Source of the DNA: Thioalkalivibrio sp. ALJ24
GTDB lineage: Bacteria; Pseudomonadota; Gammaproteobacteria; Ectothiorhodospirales; Ectothiorhodospiraceae
DNA: 64,000 bases
Direction of reading: 5' to 3'
NCBI RefSeq assembly: GCF_000377785.1
Contig: NZ_KB898728.1
Span: 1 to 64,000 of the forward strand
The notes beneath the pieces are model-generated. The model searched no databases and was not told the DNA's origin. It worked only from the letters and a program-made list of their open reading frames with translations. This document shows, one piece after another, positions 54,254 to 64,000 of the stretch (its first letter is position 1; each line of letters begins with the position of its first letter). Position numbers and translations under genes: made by a program.

Positions 54254-54269
54254 TGGCATGAATGCTGCA
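54254..54269 (+). promoter_or_regulatory. Candidate sigma-54 promoter of flgA
   Basis: TGGCATGAATGCTGCA fits the RpoN pattern (TGGCAc-N5-tTGCA) with GG and GC at the invariant spacing. ATG of flgA is 43 bp downstream. Confidence 0.7.
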
Positions 54270-54311
54270 TAAATTCCGGCGGACATCTCTGAACGGTCAA
54301 CGTCGACGGAC

Positions 54312-55040
54312 ATGCACACTTTCAAATTACTACAGCCCGGCCCTCGCCGTCGCAGCATGATGCCCGTGATGCTGCTGCTCCTGCTGCTGTCCCCGGTCGC
54401 GCAGGCCGACATCGAACCCGTCGACCACATACGCGACGCCGCCGAGGAATTCCTTGCCGGGCAGCTGGGGGCCGACGGAGACGACGTGGAGGTCAAAATC
54501 GGCCGGGTGGACGAACGCCTGCGCCTGCACCGCTGTGAAGAACCCCTGGAGGCCTCCCTGCCGCCAGGCGGGCGGCCCGACGGCAACACCGCGGTCAACA
54601 TCCGCTGCGCCGGACCGGTGACCTGGTCCCTCTATGTCCCGGCGACGGTCGAACGTCACGCCAGGGTTGTCGTCGCGCGGCGCAACCTTTCGCGCCAGCA
54701 GACTCTCGGCAAGGGCGACCTGCGCATGGAACGCATCGAAACGTCGCGCCAGGCCAGCCATTACTTCGAGGACATGTCGGAGGTGGTCGGGCTGCAGACC
54801 CGGCGCGCGTTACGCCAGGGGCAGATCATCGGACAGCAGCATGTCAATGAACGTCAGGTGATTCGCCGAGGCCAGCGAGTTACCATCATGGCAGAGAACG
54901 GGAGTGTCGCCATCCGCATGCAGGGCGAGGCCCTGGAAGATGCAGTCGCCGGCGATCACATCCGGGTGCGTAACACCTCTTCCGGCCGTGAGGTCGAAGG
55001 CGAGGTTCTGGAATCGGGCACGATCCGCGTACCCTTGTGA
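54312..55040 (+). CDS. flgA: Flagellar P-ring chaperone FlgA
   Basis: Periplasmic chaperone for FlgI. 242 residues. Signal peptide (MMPVMLLLLLLSPVAQA, cut near residue 33). The N-terminal domain has IRDAAEEFLAGQLGADGDDV. The SAF-like C-terminal domain has RHARVVVARRNLSRQQTLGKGDLRMERIE, RQGQIIGQQHVNERQVIRRGQRVTIMAENGSVAIRMQGEALEDA and NTSSGREVEGEVLESG. Divergent from cheV; flgM follows after 90 bp. Confidence 0.95.
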   Translation: MHTFKLLQPGPRRRSMMPVMLLLLLLSPVAQADIEPVDHIRDAAEEFLAGQLGADGDDVEVKIGRVDERLRLHRCEEPLEASLPPGGRPDGNTAVNIRCAGPVTWSLYVPATVERHARVVVARRNLSRQQTLGKGDLRMERIETSRQASHYFEDMSEVVGLQTRRALRQGQIIGQQHVNERQVIRRGQRVTIMAENGSVAIRMQGEALEDAVAGDHIRVRNTSSGREVEGEVLESGTIRVPL

Positions 55041-55130
55041 AAAACGTGACGCGAATTCACTTCCTGGCCTACAGTTCCGGTCATTCCGGCCGTTACACGC
55101 GATAGACGAGCAAAACGACAGGACATAGCC

Positions 55131-55445
55131 ATGGACATCAAGGGCCCCAACATCAACGGGCTGCGCCCCGAGAGCCAGAACGGCGGGGTTCGCGGACGCG
55201 AAGACGATCCGCGTACCGGCAACGGTGCGGCCCGCCCCGGCAGCGGGGAAGCCGCCAGCGGTGACTCCGTCACCTTGACCGGTGCCGCCCAGGCCATGAA
55301 CAGTGGCGGCGAAGCCAGCGAGGCCGCGCCGTTCAACGAGGCGAAGGTCGCCGAGATCCGCGAAGCCATCGCTCAGGGGAACTACCCTATCGACAACGAG
55401 GAGCTGGCCGATCGCATGATGGAGCTCGAGGGCCTGCTGCGGTGA
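55131..55445 (+). CDS. flgM: Anti-sigma-28 factor FlgM
   Basis: Holds FliA inactive until it is secreted through the finished hook. 104 residues. The N-terminal half is disordered and secretion-competent (IKGPNINGLRPESQNGGVRG); the C-terminal sigma-binding helices are NEAKVAEIREAIAQGNYPIDNEELADRMMELEGLL, the FlgM signature. The gap upstream may hold a FliA-type promoter (CGATAGAC near 55099) but the match is weak. flgN starts 8 bp after its stop. Confidence 0.93.
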   Translation: MDIKGPNINGLRPESQNGGVRGREDDPRTGNGAARPGSGEAASGDSVTLTGAAQAMNSGGEASEAAPFNEAKVAEIREAIAQGNYPIDNEELADRMMELEGLLR

Positions 55446-55452
55446 TCCGGCC

Positions 55453-55932
55453 GTGACGGACGAAGCGCAGTTTCGTCGGTCCCTGGAGGAATCCATCCGC
55501 CTCGGACAACGGCTGGAGGACATCCTGCTGGAGGAGACCCGGGCGATTGAATCGCGTGAGCCGGAGCGACTGCAGGCCGCGGTCCAGCGCAAGCAGGATC
55601 TGCTCCGGGCCCTGGAAGCCGAAACCCGCCGACAGCAGGAATGGATCGAGGGGCACGATGCCGCGTTCACTCCGGAAGGGGTGGCGCGTCTGTTCGCGCG
55701 CCTGGAAGGTGGCGAGCACCTGAACGATCGCTGGCAGGCACTGCGCGCGACCATCGAACGCTGCAACCAGCTCAACCAGGGCAATGCCCGCCTGATCGAG
55801 CGCAACCAGCGCCGCGTGCAGGTCTCGATGCAGATCCTGCGGGGCGAAGACACCGGCCCCGCCACCACCTACGACCCCTACGGCCGCACCCGCCAGCGTC
55901 TTGTCTCCGGCCAGACCATCACCCGGGCCTGA
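55453..55932 (+). CDS. flgN: FlgN-type export chaperone for FlgK/FlgL
   Basis: 159 residues from GTG 55453, 8 bp after the flgM stop. All-helical protein with long amphipathic helices (RRSLEESIRLGQRLEDILLEETRAIESREPERLQAAVQRKQDLLRALEAETRRQQEW) and C-terminal NQGNARLIERNQRRVQVSMQIL followed by YDPYGRTRQ, a pattern of FlgN proteins in Pseudomonas and relatives. It would bind the C-terminal helices of FlgK and FlgL. Operon flgA/flgM/flgN. Confidence 0.9.
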   Translation: MTDEAQFRRSLEESIRLGQRLEDILLEETRAIESREPERLQAAVQRKQDLLRALEAETRRQQEWIEGHDAAFTPEGVARLFARLEGGEHLNDRWQALRATIERCNQLNQGNARLIERNQRRVQVSMQILRGEDTGPATTYDPYGRTRQRLVSGQTITRA

Positions 55933-56001
55933 ACCGAACGCGCGTGACCTGCACTTCCGTGTGTATCATTCGCGCACTCTCACCCGGATGCGGCGCGCTC
56001 C

Positions 56002-56718
56002 ATGGATGATCCCGATTACACGGTCGACACGCCCCTGCAGATCGCGCAGATCCTGCGCGATCTCGATCATGGGCTGACGCTGGTCAGTGTCCGTCTGGAA
56101 GAACACGGTCCGCTCTACACCTCCGCCCTGATCCGCCTCGATCCCGACGCCCGACGGCTGTATCTCGATCAGCTGCAGCCCCCTTCCCTCCACCGGCGGA
56201 TCCGCCCGGGTCAGAGCCTGCGCGTGTTCGCGACCCTGCGGGGAGTGGCCGTCCGCTTCACCACGCAGGTGCTTCAGATTGTCAGCGAATCCCCGGGCGA
56301 TCTCTACGAGTGTCCCTATCCGGCCGAACTGCAGTACCTGCAGCGCCGCGAGACCTTCCGGGTTCACATTCCACTGAGTGTCCGCCCCACCCTGCAGATC
56401 CAGGGCGAGATGCACGAAGAACCGCTGGAGGTCCCGGTCGTGGACCTGTCTGCCGAAGGCATGTGTCTGGAACTGCCCGAAGAGGCCCTGCACGAGGTTC
56501 CCTTCGGCGCGCGGCTGGACTTCAGCAATCTGCTGCTTCCGGATGTCCCGGAACGTGTATCGGGCGCCCTCAAGCTGGCCAATACGCGCCCCTCCCCCCG
56601 GGACGGCCATGTGTACGCCGGCTGCAGCATCATCGAGATGTCGGCCCGCCTGGAACGGGCCCTGAACGTGGCCCTGCTGCATTATCAGCGCGAAGAACGC
56701 CGACGCAAAATGGACTGA
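56002..56718 (+). CDS. YcgR-like flagellar brake protein (PilZ domain)
   Basis: 238 residues. The N-terminal YcgR/PilZN domain spans about 8-105 (LQIAQILRDLDHGLTLVSVRL, then VFATLRGVAVRFTTQVLQI). The C-terminal PilZ domain begins with the c-di-GMP-binding RRETFR (115-120, RxxxR form) and continues with DLSAEGMCLEL (148-158, D/NxSxxG). Both binding elements are intact. Such proteins slow the motor when c-di-GMP is high. It follows flgN by 69 bp on the same strand and is capped by a strong terminator. The window's two cyclases are candidate suppliers of its ligand. Confidence 0.93.
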   Translation: MDDPDYTVDTPLQIAQILRDLDHGLTLVSVRLEEHGPLYTSALIRLDPDARRLYLDQLQPPSLHRRIRPGQSLRVFATLRGVAVRFTTQVLQIVSESPGDLYECPYPAELQYLQRRETFRVHIPLSVRPTLQIQGEMHEEPLEVPVVDLSAEGMCLELPEEALHEVPFGARLDFSNLLLPDVPERVSGALKLANTRPSPRDGHVYAGCSIIEMSARLERALNVALLHYQREERRRKMD

Positions 56719-56748
56719 GGCCGGCAACCGCCGAACAGCCAGAACCAG

Positions 56749-56781
56749 AAAGGCCCGTACGAGGACATCGTACGGGCCTTT
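56749..56781 (+). terminator. Terminator after the YcgR-like gene
   Basis: AAAGGCCCGTACGA (56749-56762) and TCGTACGGGCCTTT (56768-56781) form a perfect 14-bp stem with a 5-nt loop, 30 bp after the stop. The stem ends in TTT; it probably works from both sides. Confidence 0.85.
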
Positions 56782-56810
56782 CGCGTTCGATCCCCGATAC
56801 GGCGGGAACC

Positions 56811-56842
56811 AAAAGAAAAAAGGGGCCATGCGGCCCCCTTTT
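56811..56842 (-). terminator. Terminator of tRNA-Ser
   Basis: GGGGCC (56822-56827), loop ATGC, GGCCCC (56832-56837), extended by A/T pairs. The minus-strand tail is TTTTTTCTTTT. It starts 8 bp after the tRNA CCA end. Confidence 0.85.
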
Positions 56843-56849
56843 CCGGATC

Positions 56850-56940
56850 TGGCGGAGAGTGAGGGATTCGAACCCTCGATGGGCTTTTGACCCATACTCC
56901 CTTAGCAGGGGAGCGCCTTCAGCCACTCGGCCAACTCTCC
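56850..56940 (-). tRNA. tRNA-Ser (anticodon GCT)
   Basis: 91 nt on the minus strand with a long variable arm (GTATGGGTCAAAAGCCCAT), as in class II tRNA. The acceptor GGAGAGT pairs with ACTCTCC, followed by G and encoded CCA. The anticodon arm CTCCCCTGCTAAGGGAG shows GCT, reading AGC/AGU. It lies downstream of csrA, the conserved alaS-lysC-csrA-tRNA-Ser order. Confidence 0.97.
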
Positions 56941-57063
56941 GTAACTGCGGTGCAGAGGATACGGATTCAGGGCGCGGAATGAAAGCCCGAACGCGTCCCG
57001 ATAGCGTTTTCCTTCGGCTCCGGTTCCTTCGGAATCCTCACTTCGCGTCCGCGCCCGTTCGCG

Positions 57064-57267
57064 TCACTCGTTCCCGCGGCTGTTGTTCGGGGCATCCTCA
57101 TGATCTTCGTGCTGAATCCGCTGGAAGATCTCCTCGCGATGAACCGCCACGTCAGGCGGGGCATTGATCCCGATCCGGACCTGATTGCCCTTCACACCCA
57201 GGACGGTGACGGAGACATCATCGCCGATCATCAGGGTTTCCCCCACCCGACGCGTCAGTATGAGCAT
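57064..57267 (-). CDS. csrA: Carbon storage regulator CsrA (RsmA)
   Basis: Global post-transcriptional regulator that binds GGA in RNA leaders. 67 residues from ATG 57267 (GGAG upstream); the 22-residue upstream extension is not family-like. The sequence is canonical: [49 protein letters not shown], with RNA-contact Leu4 and Arg44-type residues in place. The C-terminal tail ([15 protein letters not shown]) is acidic and variable. It links carbon flow to motility, fitting the flagellar neighbourhood. Confidence 0.97.
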   Translation of the reverse strand: MLILTRRVGETLMIGDDVSVTVLGVKGNQVRIGINAPPDVAVHREEIFQRIQHEDHEDAPNNSRGNE

Positions 57268-57329
57268 GCTATTCTCCACAGTACCTGTGTCGGACGAGGT
57301 CGGTCGCCCGGAATCCGTTGATTGAGTCA

Positions 57330-58580
57330 TCACCCTTGTGACTCGTGTAGACCAGCAGCTTCCTGTTCGAGTTCAAAGGCGTCGTGCAGAGCCCGCACCG
57401 CGAGCTCGAGGTATTTCTCGTCCACCACCACCGAGACCTTGATCTCCGAGGTCGAGATCATCCGGATGTTGATGTTCTCCCGGGACAGGGCACCGAACAT
57501 GCGGCTGGCAATGCCGGCATGCGAACGCATGCCTACGCCCACGACCGAGATCTTCACGATGTGAACATCGCCCGAGACCTCGCGCGCGCCAAGCTCCCGG
57601 GCGGCCGCCTGCAGCAGTTCCAGGGCCTTGTCGTAGTCATTGCGATGCACGGTGAAGGTGAAATCGGTCGTGCGTCCGTCCTCACCGACGTTCTGCACGA
57701 TCATGTCCACCTCGATGTTGGCGTCCGCCACCGGCCCGAGTATGCGATGCGCGACCCCGGGCTGGTCCGGCACGCCACTCACCGTGAGCTGTGCCTCGTC
57801 CTTGTTGAACGCGATTCCCGCGACCAGCGCCTGTTCCACCGCTGCATCCTCCTCCGTGGTGATCAGTGTCCCGGTCCCTTCCTCGAATGAAGAGAGGACC
57901 CTTAAGGGGACGTTGTACTTGCCCGCAAATTCCACCGCGCGGATCTGCAGCACCTTGGAACCCAGGCTCGCCATCTCCAGCATCTCCTCGAAGGTGATGC
58001 GTTCCAGACGCCGCGCCTGCGGAACCAGCCGCGGATCGGTGGTGTAGACCCCGTCCACATCGGTGTAGATCCGGCATTCGTCGGCCTTCAGCGCGGCGGC
58101 CAGTGCCACCGCCGTGGTGTCGGAACCGCCCCGCCCTAGGGTAGTGATGGCGCCCTCGTCGTCGACTCCCTGGAAGCCGGCCACCACGACCACGCGCCCG
58201 GCCTCCAGGTCACCGCGCACGCGGGCATCATCGATACTGCGGATCCGTGCCTTGTTGTGGGCGCTGTCCGTACGGATCATCACCTGCGCGCCGGTGTAGG
58301 AACGCGCCGGACAACCCTGAGCCTCCAGCGCCATGGCCAGCAGCGCGATGGTCACCTGCTCGCCGGTGGACAGCAGCACGTCCAGCTCACGGCCGTCGGC
58401 ACGCGGATGCAGTTCGCCGGCGAGGCCCAGCAGTCGATCGGTCTCGCCGCTCATCGCGGACACCACGATGACCAGCTGATGGCCCTCGTCGCGCAGCCGC
58501 ATGGCACGTTCGGCCACGGCCCGAATGCGCTCGGTCGTCCCGACCGAGGTGCCGCCAAATTTCAGTACCAGCAACGCCAT
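57330..58580 (-). CDS. lysC: Aspartate kinase LysC
   Basis: Phosphorylates aspartate, entry to the Lys/Thr/Met/DAP pathway shared with asd. 416 residues. Kinase domain 1-250: [68 protein letters not shown]. Two C-terminal ACT domains follow ([20 protein letters not shown] and [24 protein letters not shown]). The alpha/beta single-gene type may have an internal start for the beta subunit near residue 250. The gene lies between alaS and csrA. Confidence 0.97.
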   Translation of the reverse strand: MALLVLKFGGTSVGTTERIRAVAERAMRLRDEGHQLVIVVSAMSGETDRLLGLAGELHPRADGRELDVLLSTGEQVTIALLAMALEAQGCPARSYTGAQVMIRTDSAHNKARIRSIDDARVRGDLEAGRVVVVAGFQGVDDEGAITTLGRGGSDTTAVALAAALKADECRIYTDVDGVYTTDPRLVPQARRLERITFEEMLEMASLGSKVLQIRAVEFAGKYNVPLRVLSSFEEGTGTLITTEEDAAVEQALVAGIAFNKDEAQLTVSGVPDQPGVAHRILGPVADANIEVDMIVQNVGEDGRTTDFTFTVHRNDYDKALELLQAAARELGAREVSGDVHIVKISVVGVGMRSHAGIASRMFGALSRENINIRMISTSEIKVSVVVDEKYLELAVRALHDAFELEQEAAGLHESQG

Positions 58581-58671
58581 TGCAGAATCCCTGTCCGGCC
58601 CGAAGGCGGCGCATTAAACACGAAATCGGGATGCATCCACAGCAAACCCGTCCAGTAGCTCGGGAAATTCG

Positions 58672-61287
58672 TCAGCCGAGCAAGTCGCGAACCGTGTCCT
58701 CCACCGAGGCCAGCGCGGCCTCAAGTTTTTCCGGACTCTGGCCGCCGGCCATCGCCATGTCCGGGCGGCCACCACCCTTGCCGTCGACCTGCGCGGCCAC
58801 GCGCCCCACCACATCGCCGGCACGGATCCGGCCGGTTTCCTCCTTGGTAACCCCGGCCACCAGCGAGACCTTGCCCTCGTCGGTAGCGGTGCCCAGCACC
58901 ACCACGGCGCGGCCGAGCTTCTGCTTGAGCTGATCGACCATGTCGCGCAGGGCCTTGGGCTCCACGCCCTCCACCGGGGCCGCCAGAACCTTGAGCCCGT
59001 CGACCTCCACTGCATGGCTGGAGAGATCGTCGCCGGCCTGGCTGGCGAGCTTGCCCTTCAGGCGCTCGACCTCCTTCTCCAGCTCGCGATTGCGTTCCTG
59101 CAGCTGGCGCACCTTGTCCGGTACGTCGGCGCGGCCGGCCCGCAGACGGTCCGCCACCGCATCCAGATGCCCCAGCTGCTGGTCCATCCAGCGCAGGGCC
59201 ACCTCGCCGGCCACCGCCTCGATCCGGCGGATCCCGGCGGCGACCCCGCCTTCGACCGTAATCCGGAACGGCCCGATGTCACCGGTGCGCTCCACGTGGG
59301 TGCCACCGCACAGCTCGACCGAGGTTCCGATCTTCAGCACCCGCACCTCGTCGCCGTATTTTTCGCCGAACAGGGCCACCGCGCCGGACTCCATGGCCGA
59401 GTCGATATCCATGATGCGGGTGTCGGTGGCCTCGTTCGCCAGAATCTCGCCGTTGACCTGATCCTCGATGGATTTCAGCTGCTCGGCGGTCAGCGGCTCC
59501 ATGTGGGTGAAGTCGAACCGCAGGCGCTCGGAGTCCACCAGGGAGCCCTTCTGCTGGACGTGATCGCCCAGCTGGTCACGCAGGGCCTTGTGCAGCAGAT
59601 GCGTGGCGGAGTGGTGACGCTTGATCGCCTCGCGCCGCGGGCCTTCCACCGAGCCGGACAGGCTCTGACCGACCTCCAGGGTACCGGCGCGGACCTGACC
59701 GACGTGCAGATGCGCCGCGGCCTGCTTGCGGGTGTCCTGCACCTGAAAACGCACGCCGGAACCCGACAGGGTGCCGATGTCGCCCACCTGGCCACCGGAC
59801 TCGGCATAGAACGGCGTGCGGTCGAGCACCACGACGCCCTCTTCGCCGACCTCCAGGCGATCCACGGCCTCGCCCTCGCGGAACAGCGCCACCACGTGGC
59901 CGTCGCCCTCCAGGTACTCATACCCGCAGAATTCGGTCGCGTGGTCTTCCAGACCCGGCAGGTTGCCGGTGTCCATGCTGAAGCGGGAGGCGGCGCGTGC
60001 CCGCTCGCGCTGCTTTTCCATCGCCTTCTCGAAACCGGCCATATCCAGTTCCAGGTCGCGTTCGCGCGCGATGTCGCCGGTCAGGTCCACCGGGAAGCCG
60101 TAGGTGTCGTAGAGCAGGAAGATGGTCTCGCCCGGGATCACCCGGCCCTGCAGATCCTTGAGGTCCTCCTCGAGGATCTTCATGCCGTGGTCCAGGGTTT
60201 CGAGGAACTTGCGCTCCTCCTTCTCGAGGACCTTCTCCACCTGCTCGCCGGCCTTGACCAGCTCGGGATAGGCCTCGCCCATGGTGTCGATCAGCGGGCG
60301 CACCAGGCGGTAGAGGAACGCATCCTCGGAGCCGAGCTGGAAGCCGTGACGCGCCGCGCGCCGGATGATGCGCCGCAGCACGTAACCGCGCCCCTCGTTC
60401 GAGGGCAGCACACCGTCCGTAATCAGGAACGCGATCGACCGGATATGGTCGGCGATCACGCGCAGCGAGGCGGAATCGGCCTCCTGCGCACCGGTCACCC
60501 GCCGCGCCGCGGCGATCAGATCCTGGAACAGGTCGATCTCGTAGTTGGAATGCACACCCTGCAGCACGGCCGACAGGCGCTCCAGGCCCATGCCGGTATC
60601 CACCGACGGGCTGGGCAGCGGGTTCAGTGTGCCGTCGGCGTCACGGTCGTACTGCATGAACACCAGGTTCCAGACCTCGATGTAGCGGTCGCCGTCCTCA
60701 TCCGCCGACCCCGGCGGGCCACCCGCAACCTCGGGACCGTGGTCATAGAAGATCTCGGTGCAGGGACCGCAGGGCCCGGTGTCGCCCATCTGCCAGAAGT
60801 TGTCCGAGCCGCCGTCCGGATCGTCGCCGATGCGGATGATGCGTTCGGCCGGGACCCGGATCTCGTTGGCCCAGACGTTGTAGGCGTCCTCGTCGGTCTC
60901 GTAGACCGTGACCCAAAGGCGCTCGGGCGGCAGGCCCAGCACGTCGGTGAGGAAATCCCAGGCGTAGTGGATCGCGTCGCGCTTGAAATAATCGCCGAAC
61001 GAGAAGTTGCCCAGCATCTCGAAGAACGTGTGATGCCGGGCGGTATAGCCCACGTTCTCCAGATCGTTGTGCTTGCCACCGGCGCGCACGCAGCGCTGGC
61101 TGCTGACCGCACGGGTATACGGGCGCTTCTCGCGCCCCAGGAACACATCCTTGAACTGGACCATCCCTGCGTTGGTGAACAGCAGGGTGGGGTCATTGGC
61201 AGGTACCAGCGGGCTGGACGGCACCACGGCGTGATCGTGCTGCGCAAAGAAGTCGAGAAATTTCCGGCGTATATCGGCGCTCTTCAT
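58672..61287 (-). CDS. alaS: Alanyl-tRNA synthetase AlaS
   Basis: Charges tRNA-Ala and edits Ser/Gly. 871 residues. The class II catalytic core starts [42 protein letters not shown]. The editing domain zinc/His motif HHSATHLLH is near 554-562, and the second element [13 protein letters not shown] near 658. The C-terminal C-Ala/DHHA1 domain ends [17 protein letters not shown] with the expected Gly-rich motif. All editing ligands look intact. recX lies 138 bp upstream and lysC 91 bp downstream. Confidence 0.98.
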   Translation of the reverse strand: MKSADIRRKFLDFFAQHDHAVVPSSPLVPANDPTLLFTNAGMVQFKDVFLGREKRPYTRAVSSQRCVRAGGKHNDLENVGYTARHHTFFEMLGNFSFGDYFKRDAIHYAWDFLTDVLGLPPERLWVTVYETDEDAYNVWANEIRVPAERIIRIGDDPDGGSDNFWQMGDTGPCGPCTEIFYDHGPEVAGGPPGSADEDGDRYIEVWNLVFMQYDRDADGTLNPLPSPSVDTGMGLERLSAVLQGVHSNYEIDLFQDLIAAARRVTGAQEADSASLRVIADHIRSIAFLITDGVLPSNEGRGYVLRRIIRRAARHGFQLGSEDAFLYRLVRPLIDTMGEAYPELVKAGEQVEKVLEKEERKFLETLDHGMKILEEDLKDLQGRVIPGETIFLLYDTYGFPVDLTGDIARERDLELDMAGFEKAMEKQRERARAASRFSMDTGNLPGLEDHATEFCGYEYLEGDGHVVALFREGEAVDRLEVGEEGVVVLDRTPFYAESGGQVGDIGTLSGSGVRFQVQDTRKQAAAHLHVGQVRAGTLEVGQSLSGSVEGPRREAIKRHHSATHLLHKALRDQLGDHVQQKGSLVDSERLRFDFTHMEPLTAEQLKSIEDQVNGEILANEATDTRIMDIDSAMESGAVALFGEKYGDEVRVLKIGTSVELCGGTHVERTGDIGPFRITVEGGVAAGIRRIEAVAGEVALRWMDQQLGHLDAVADRLRAGRADVPDKVRQLQERNRELEKEVERLKGKLASQAGDDLSSHAVEVDGLKVLAAPVEGVEPKALRDMVDQLKQKLGRAVVVLGTATDEGKVSLVAGVTKEETGRIRAGDVVGRVAAQVDGKGGGRPDMAMAGGQSPEKLEAALASVEDTVRDLLG

Positions 61288-61425
61288 GCGTGTCCGGTCG
61301 GCTATGGGGTCAAAAGCGGAATCGTATCACGCTGACTCCGGACCCGCGTATTGCCGCCCGCAGCCTCGGGCCATGCCGTGATGCCCGATTTAGCTTGCAA
61401 TCAAGCCCCCTCAGGCCGGAGCACA

Positions 61426-61906
61426 TCAGTCCGGGGACTCGGCCTCCTTCCAGACGGCCAGCGCCCGGTGGGCGACATCGCCGGGGAAACCGCGACCGGC
61501 CAGGTGACGCAGCATGCGCGCTTCGTCCTCGCGGGCCGCGGGGGGCTGGCGGAAATGCCGTTCGAGCTGGCCGCGGGCCTGCTCGACCCAGTCGACCTCC
61601 AGCGCCTCGATGGCGAGGCTCACGGTCTCGCCATCGATCCCGTTGTGCGCGAGTTCGGCACGGATGCGCTGCTCGCCGTAGCCCTGGCCGACGCGGTGGC
61701 GGGCCATGGATTCGGCGTAGCGGCTCTCGTTGAGGTAGTCCAGTTCGCGCGCGCGCTCCAGCGCGGCATCCACCGCGTCCCGTTCGAAGCCGCGCTCCGC
61801 CAGCTTGCGCGCCAGCTCCAGCGCGGCGTGTTCGCGCCGTACCAGGAGCTTGAGTCCGGCCTCCAGGGCCGCCTCGGGATCGGCCGGGTCGACCGGCGCC
61901 CCGCCC

Positions 61907-61926
<20 letters not shown>
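61426..61926 (-). CDS. recX: RecA regulatory protein RecX
   Basis: Modulates RecA filaments. 166 residues from ATG 61926, whose codon is inside the recA 3' end (20-bp overlap); a start at 61956 is possible but further inside. Helical repeats: [73 protein letters not shown] is the RecX core. The N-terminal 20 residues are basic and disordered. The recA-recX overlap implies RecX is made at a lower, coupled level. Confidence 0.94.
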
Positions 61927-62956
<1,030 letters not shown>

Positions 62957-63056
62957 GATCTGCCTCCGGAATGGATAGTGCTCGGGCGTTTGGTGCGGCA
63001 GTATCCCACAGCCACGGATGCGACCCAAGATCGGGAACGGCCGCGTCGGGCGAACC

Positions 63057-63566
63057 TCAACCCAGTTCGTGTTCCAGCAGCGAGGCCAGGGCGTGCAGCA
63101 TGGCCTGGCGGCGCACTTCGTGGCGCTCGCCGTCGAAATGCCGAGTCTCGGTGCGCACCGCCCCGTCGCGGATCTGCCAGCCGAAGCACACCGTGCCCAC
63201 CGGTTTGTCCGGCGTCCCGCCGCCCGGCCCGGCGATGCCGGTGACCGAAAGCGCGAGATCGGCCGTGCTGCGGGCCAGTCCCCCGGTCACCATGGCCGCC
63301 GCCACCGCCTCGCTGACTGCACCGCGGGACTCCAGCAGCGCCGGATCCACATCCACCTGACGGGTCTTGGCCGCGTTGCTGTAGGTCACCCAGCCGCATT
63401 CGAACCAGGCCGAACTCCCGGGCACATCGGTCAGGGCCTGGGCGATCCCGCCGCCGGTGCAGGATTCCACCGTCGCCAGCACCCGACCCTGCACGGTCAT
63501 GCGCTCGCCCAGGTCATACACCAGGGCCGAAAGCCCGGTCAGGTCCGCCCTGCGCAACTCGGTCAT
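63057..63566 (-). CDS. pncC: Nicotinamide-nucleotide amidase PncC (CinA C-terminal type)
   Basis: 169 residues from ATG 63566, overlapping the upstream PilZ gene stop by 4 bp (ATGA). CinA_C domain landmarks are [80 protein letters not shown]. It would deamidate NMN to nicotinate mononucleotide in NAD salvage. It sits directly upstream of recA, the classical cinA-recA pairing. There is no N-terminal COG1058 domain, so it is the stand-alone enteric-type form. Confidence 0.95.
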   Translation of the reverse strand: MTELRRADLTGLSALVYDLGERMTVQGRVLATVESCTGGGIAQALTDVPGSSAWFECGWVTYSNAAKTRQVDVDPALLESRGAVSEAVAAAMVTGGLARSTADLALSVTGIAGPGGGTPDKPVGTVCFGWQIRDGAVRTETRHFDGERHEVRRQAMLHALASLLEHELG

Positions 63567-63889
63567 GAGCCGGAACCTCCGTCGTCCGTGTCTTCGAACG
63601 CCACTGCCAGGCGCCACTGACGCTGTCCGTCGGCACCGGTCCCGATCGCCTCGCAGCGCACCACCCGGCCCCACCGGCGCAGATTCTCGATGCGCGGATC
63701 CGGGCTGGGTACGGTCAACGTGAGCGCGACGCCGGCATCCACCTCGAACCCCGTAGTCAGCGCACACCCCCCGGCCGCCAGATCGCGGACCTCGACCCGG
63801 GTGAACTGCCCGGAACCGGTCCAGATCGCCTCGCCGGTCACCCCCAGCGGAATGCGGCGATCCCGCCGCCGATCTTCCTCGCCAAACAT
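63563..63889 (-). CDS. Small PilZ-domain protein
   Basis: 108 residues from ATG 63889. PilZ elements: the N-terminal arginine cluster EEDRRRDRRIPLGV (RxxxR form), DLAAGGCALTT (D/NxSxxG position has Ala for Ser), and a beta barrel (LTLTVPSPDPRIENLRRWGRVVRCEAIG). It may bind c-di-GMP. It overlaps pncC by 4 bp and is the first gene visible of the pncC-recA-recX unit. An in-frame extension to 63967 carries Cys-rich, non-family sequence and is rejected. Confidence 0.82.
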   Translation of the reverse strand: MFGEEDRRRDRRIPLGVTGEAIWTGSGQFTRVEVRDLAAGGCALTTGFEVDAGVALTLTVPSPDPRIENLRRWGRVVRCEAIGTGADGQRQWRLAVAFEDTDDGGSGS

Positions 63890-64000
63890 CGTTACCCTGC
63901 CCTGCGGATTTCGGGAGCCTGAAGTCTGACACATTCCGTCGCTTTTGCTGCAGGGGCTGCCCGTCATGCCCCCGGATCGAATACGATGAGGCGACAGCCC
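63890..64000. other. Right edge, no gene seen
   Basis: 111 bp upstream of the small PilZ gene. It should contain that gene's promoter; I see no clear promoter, RNA gene or reading frame. Confidence 0.5.

Noticed and set aside
62957-63056. LexA box upstream of recA
   Set aside because: CTGTGGGATACTGCCG shares the first half only; no CTGT-N8-ACAG match is present.

Overview
This window looks like the chromosome of a GC-rich, motile gammaproteobacterium, probably of the Ectothiorhodospiraceae / Thioalkalivibrio type. That placement is inferred from gene order (truA-trpF-trpB-trpA-accD-folC-SPOR-cvpA-purF, recA-recX-alaS-lysC-csrA-tRNA-Ser, FimV, sigma-54 flagellar control) and from very acidic insertions in exported flagellar proteins. 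No taxonomic marker gene was compared.

Left end (1-8340): accessory DNA. An IS3-family element (20-1620) has cut off the 5' end of a type I specificity gene (hsdS) lying just downstream of hsdM. The IS has lost one base in orfA and is probably immobile. Next come an SRAP/YedK-like DNA-protein-crosslink protein and a tightly overlapped operon of a small HTH protein, a tyrosine recombinase and an OB-like/HD-domain protein, then a divergent Cro/C1-type regulator. The block stops at the 3' end of tRNA-Arg(ACG). Three 11-bp iterons beside that end look like integrase arm sites. I read this as one end of a tRNA-integrated genomic island.

8416-14130: small ORFans, a PAS-GGDEF cyclase, a decayed ubiG-like pseudogene, an MBL hydrolase, a TPMT-like methyltransferase, an LHPP-like HAD phosphatase, and a stand-alone iscR whose upstream DNA carries an IscR-like dyad.

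14131-26757: a long leftward housekeeping run: L,D-transpeptidase, purF, cvpA, SPOR protein, folC, accD, trpA, trpB, trpF, truA, a membrane protein and fimV. 26881-37561: asd, leuB, leuD and leuC with a divergent LysR gene; a membrane GGDEF protein; an ArsJ-like transporter with a long imperfect palindrome at its 5' end; a DUF302 protein; and leuA, divergent from an Lrp/AsnC regulator. Then a DUF1249 gene, phosphoglucomutase and an exported-type protein of unknown function.

41285-56718: the flagellar cluster. flgBCDEFGHIJKL runs leftward behind a near-consensus sigma-54 promoter, cheR and cheV lie upstream, and flgA, flgM, flgN and a YcgR-like PilZ gene run rightward from another sigma-54-like promoter. 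With the two cyclases and a second PilZ protein this gives a small c-di-GMP/motility set. Right end: tRNA-Ser(GCU), csrA, lysC, alaS, recX, recA, pncC/cinA-type amidase and a small PilZ gene.

The least explained items are the integrase/HD operon with its iterons, the palindrome copying the arsJ start region, the ubiG remnant, and the small genes between tRNA-Arg and the cyclase.
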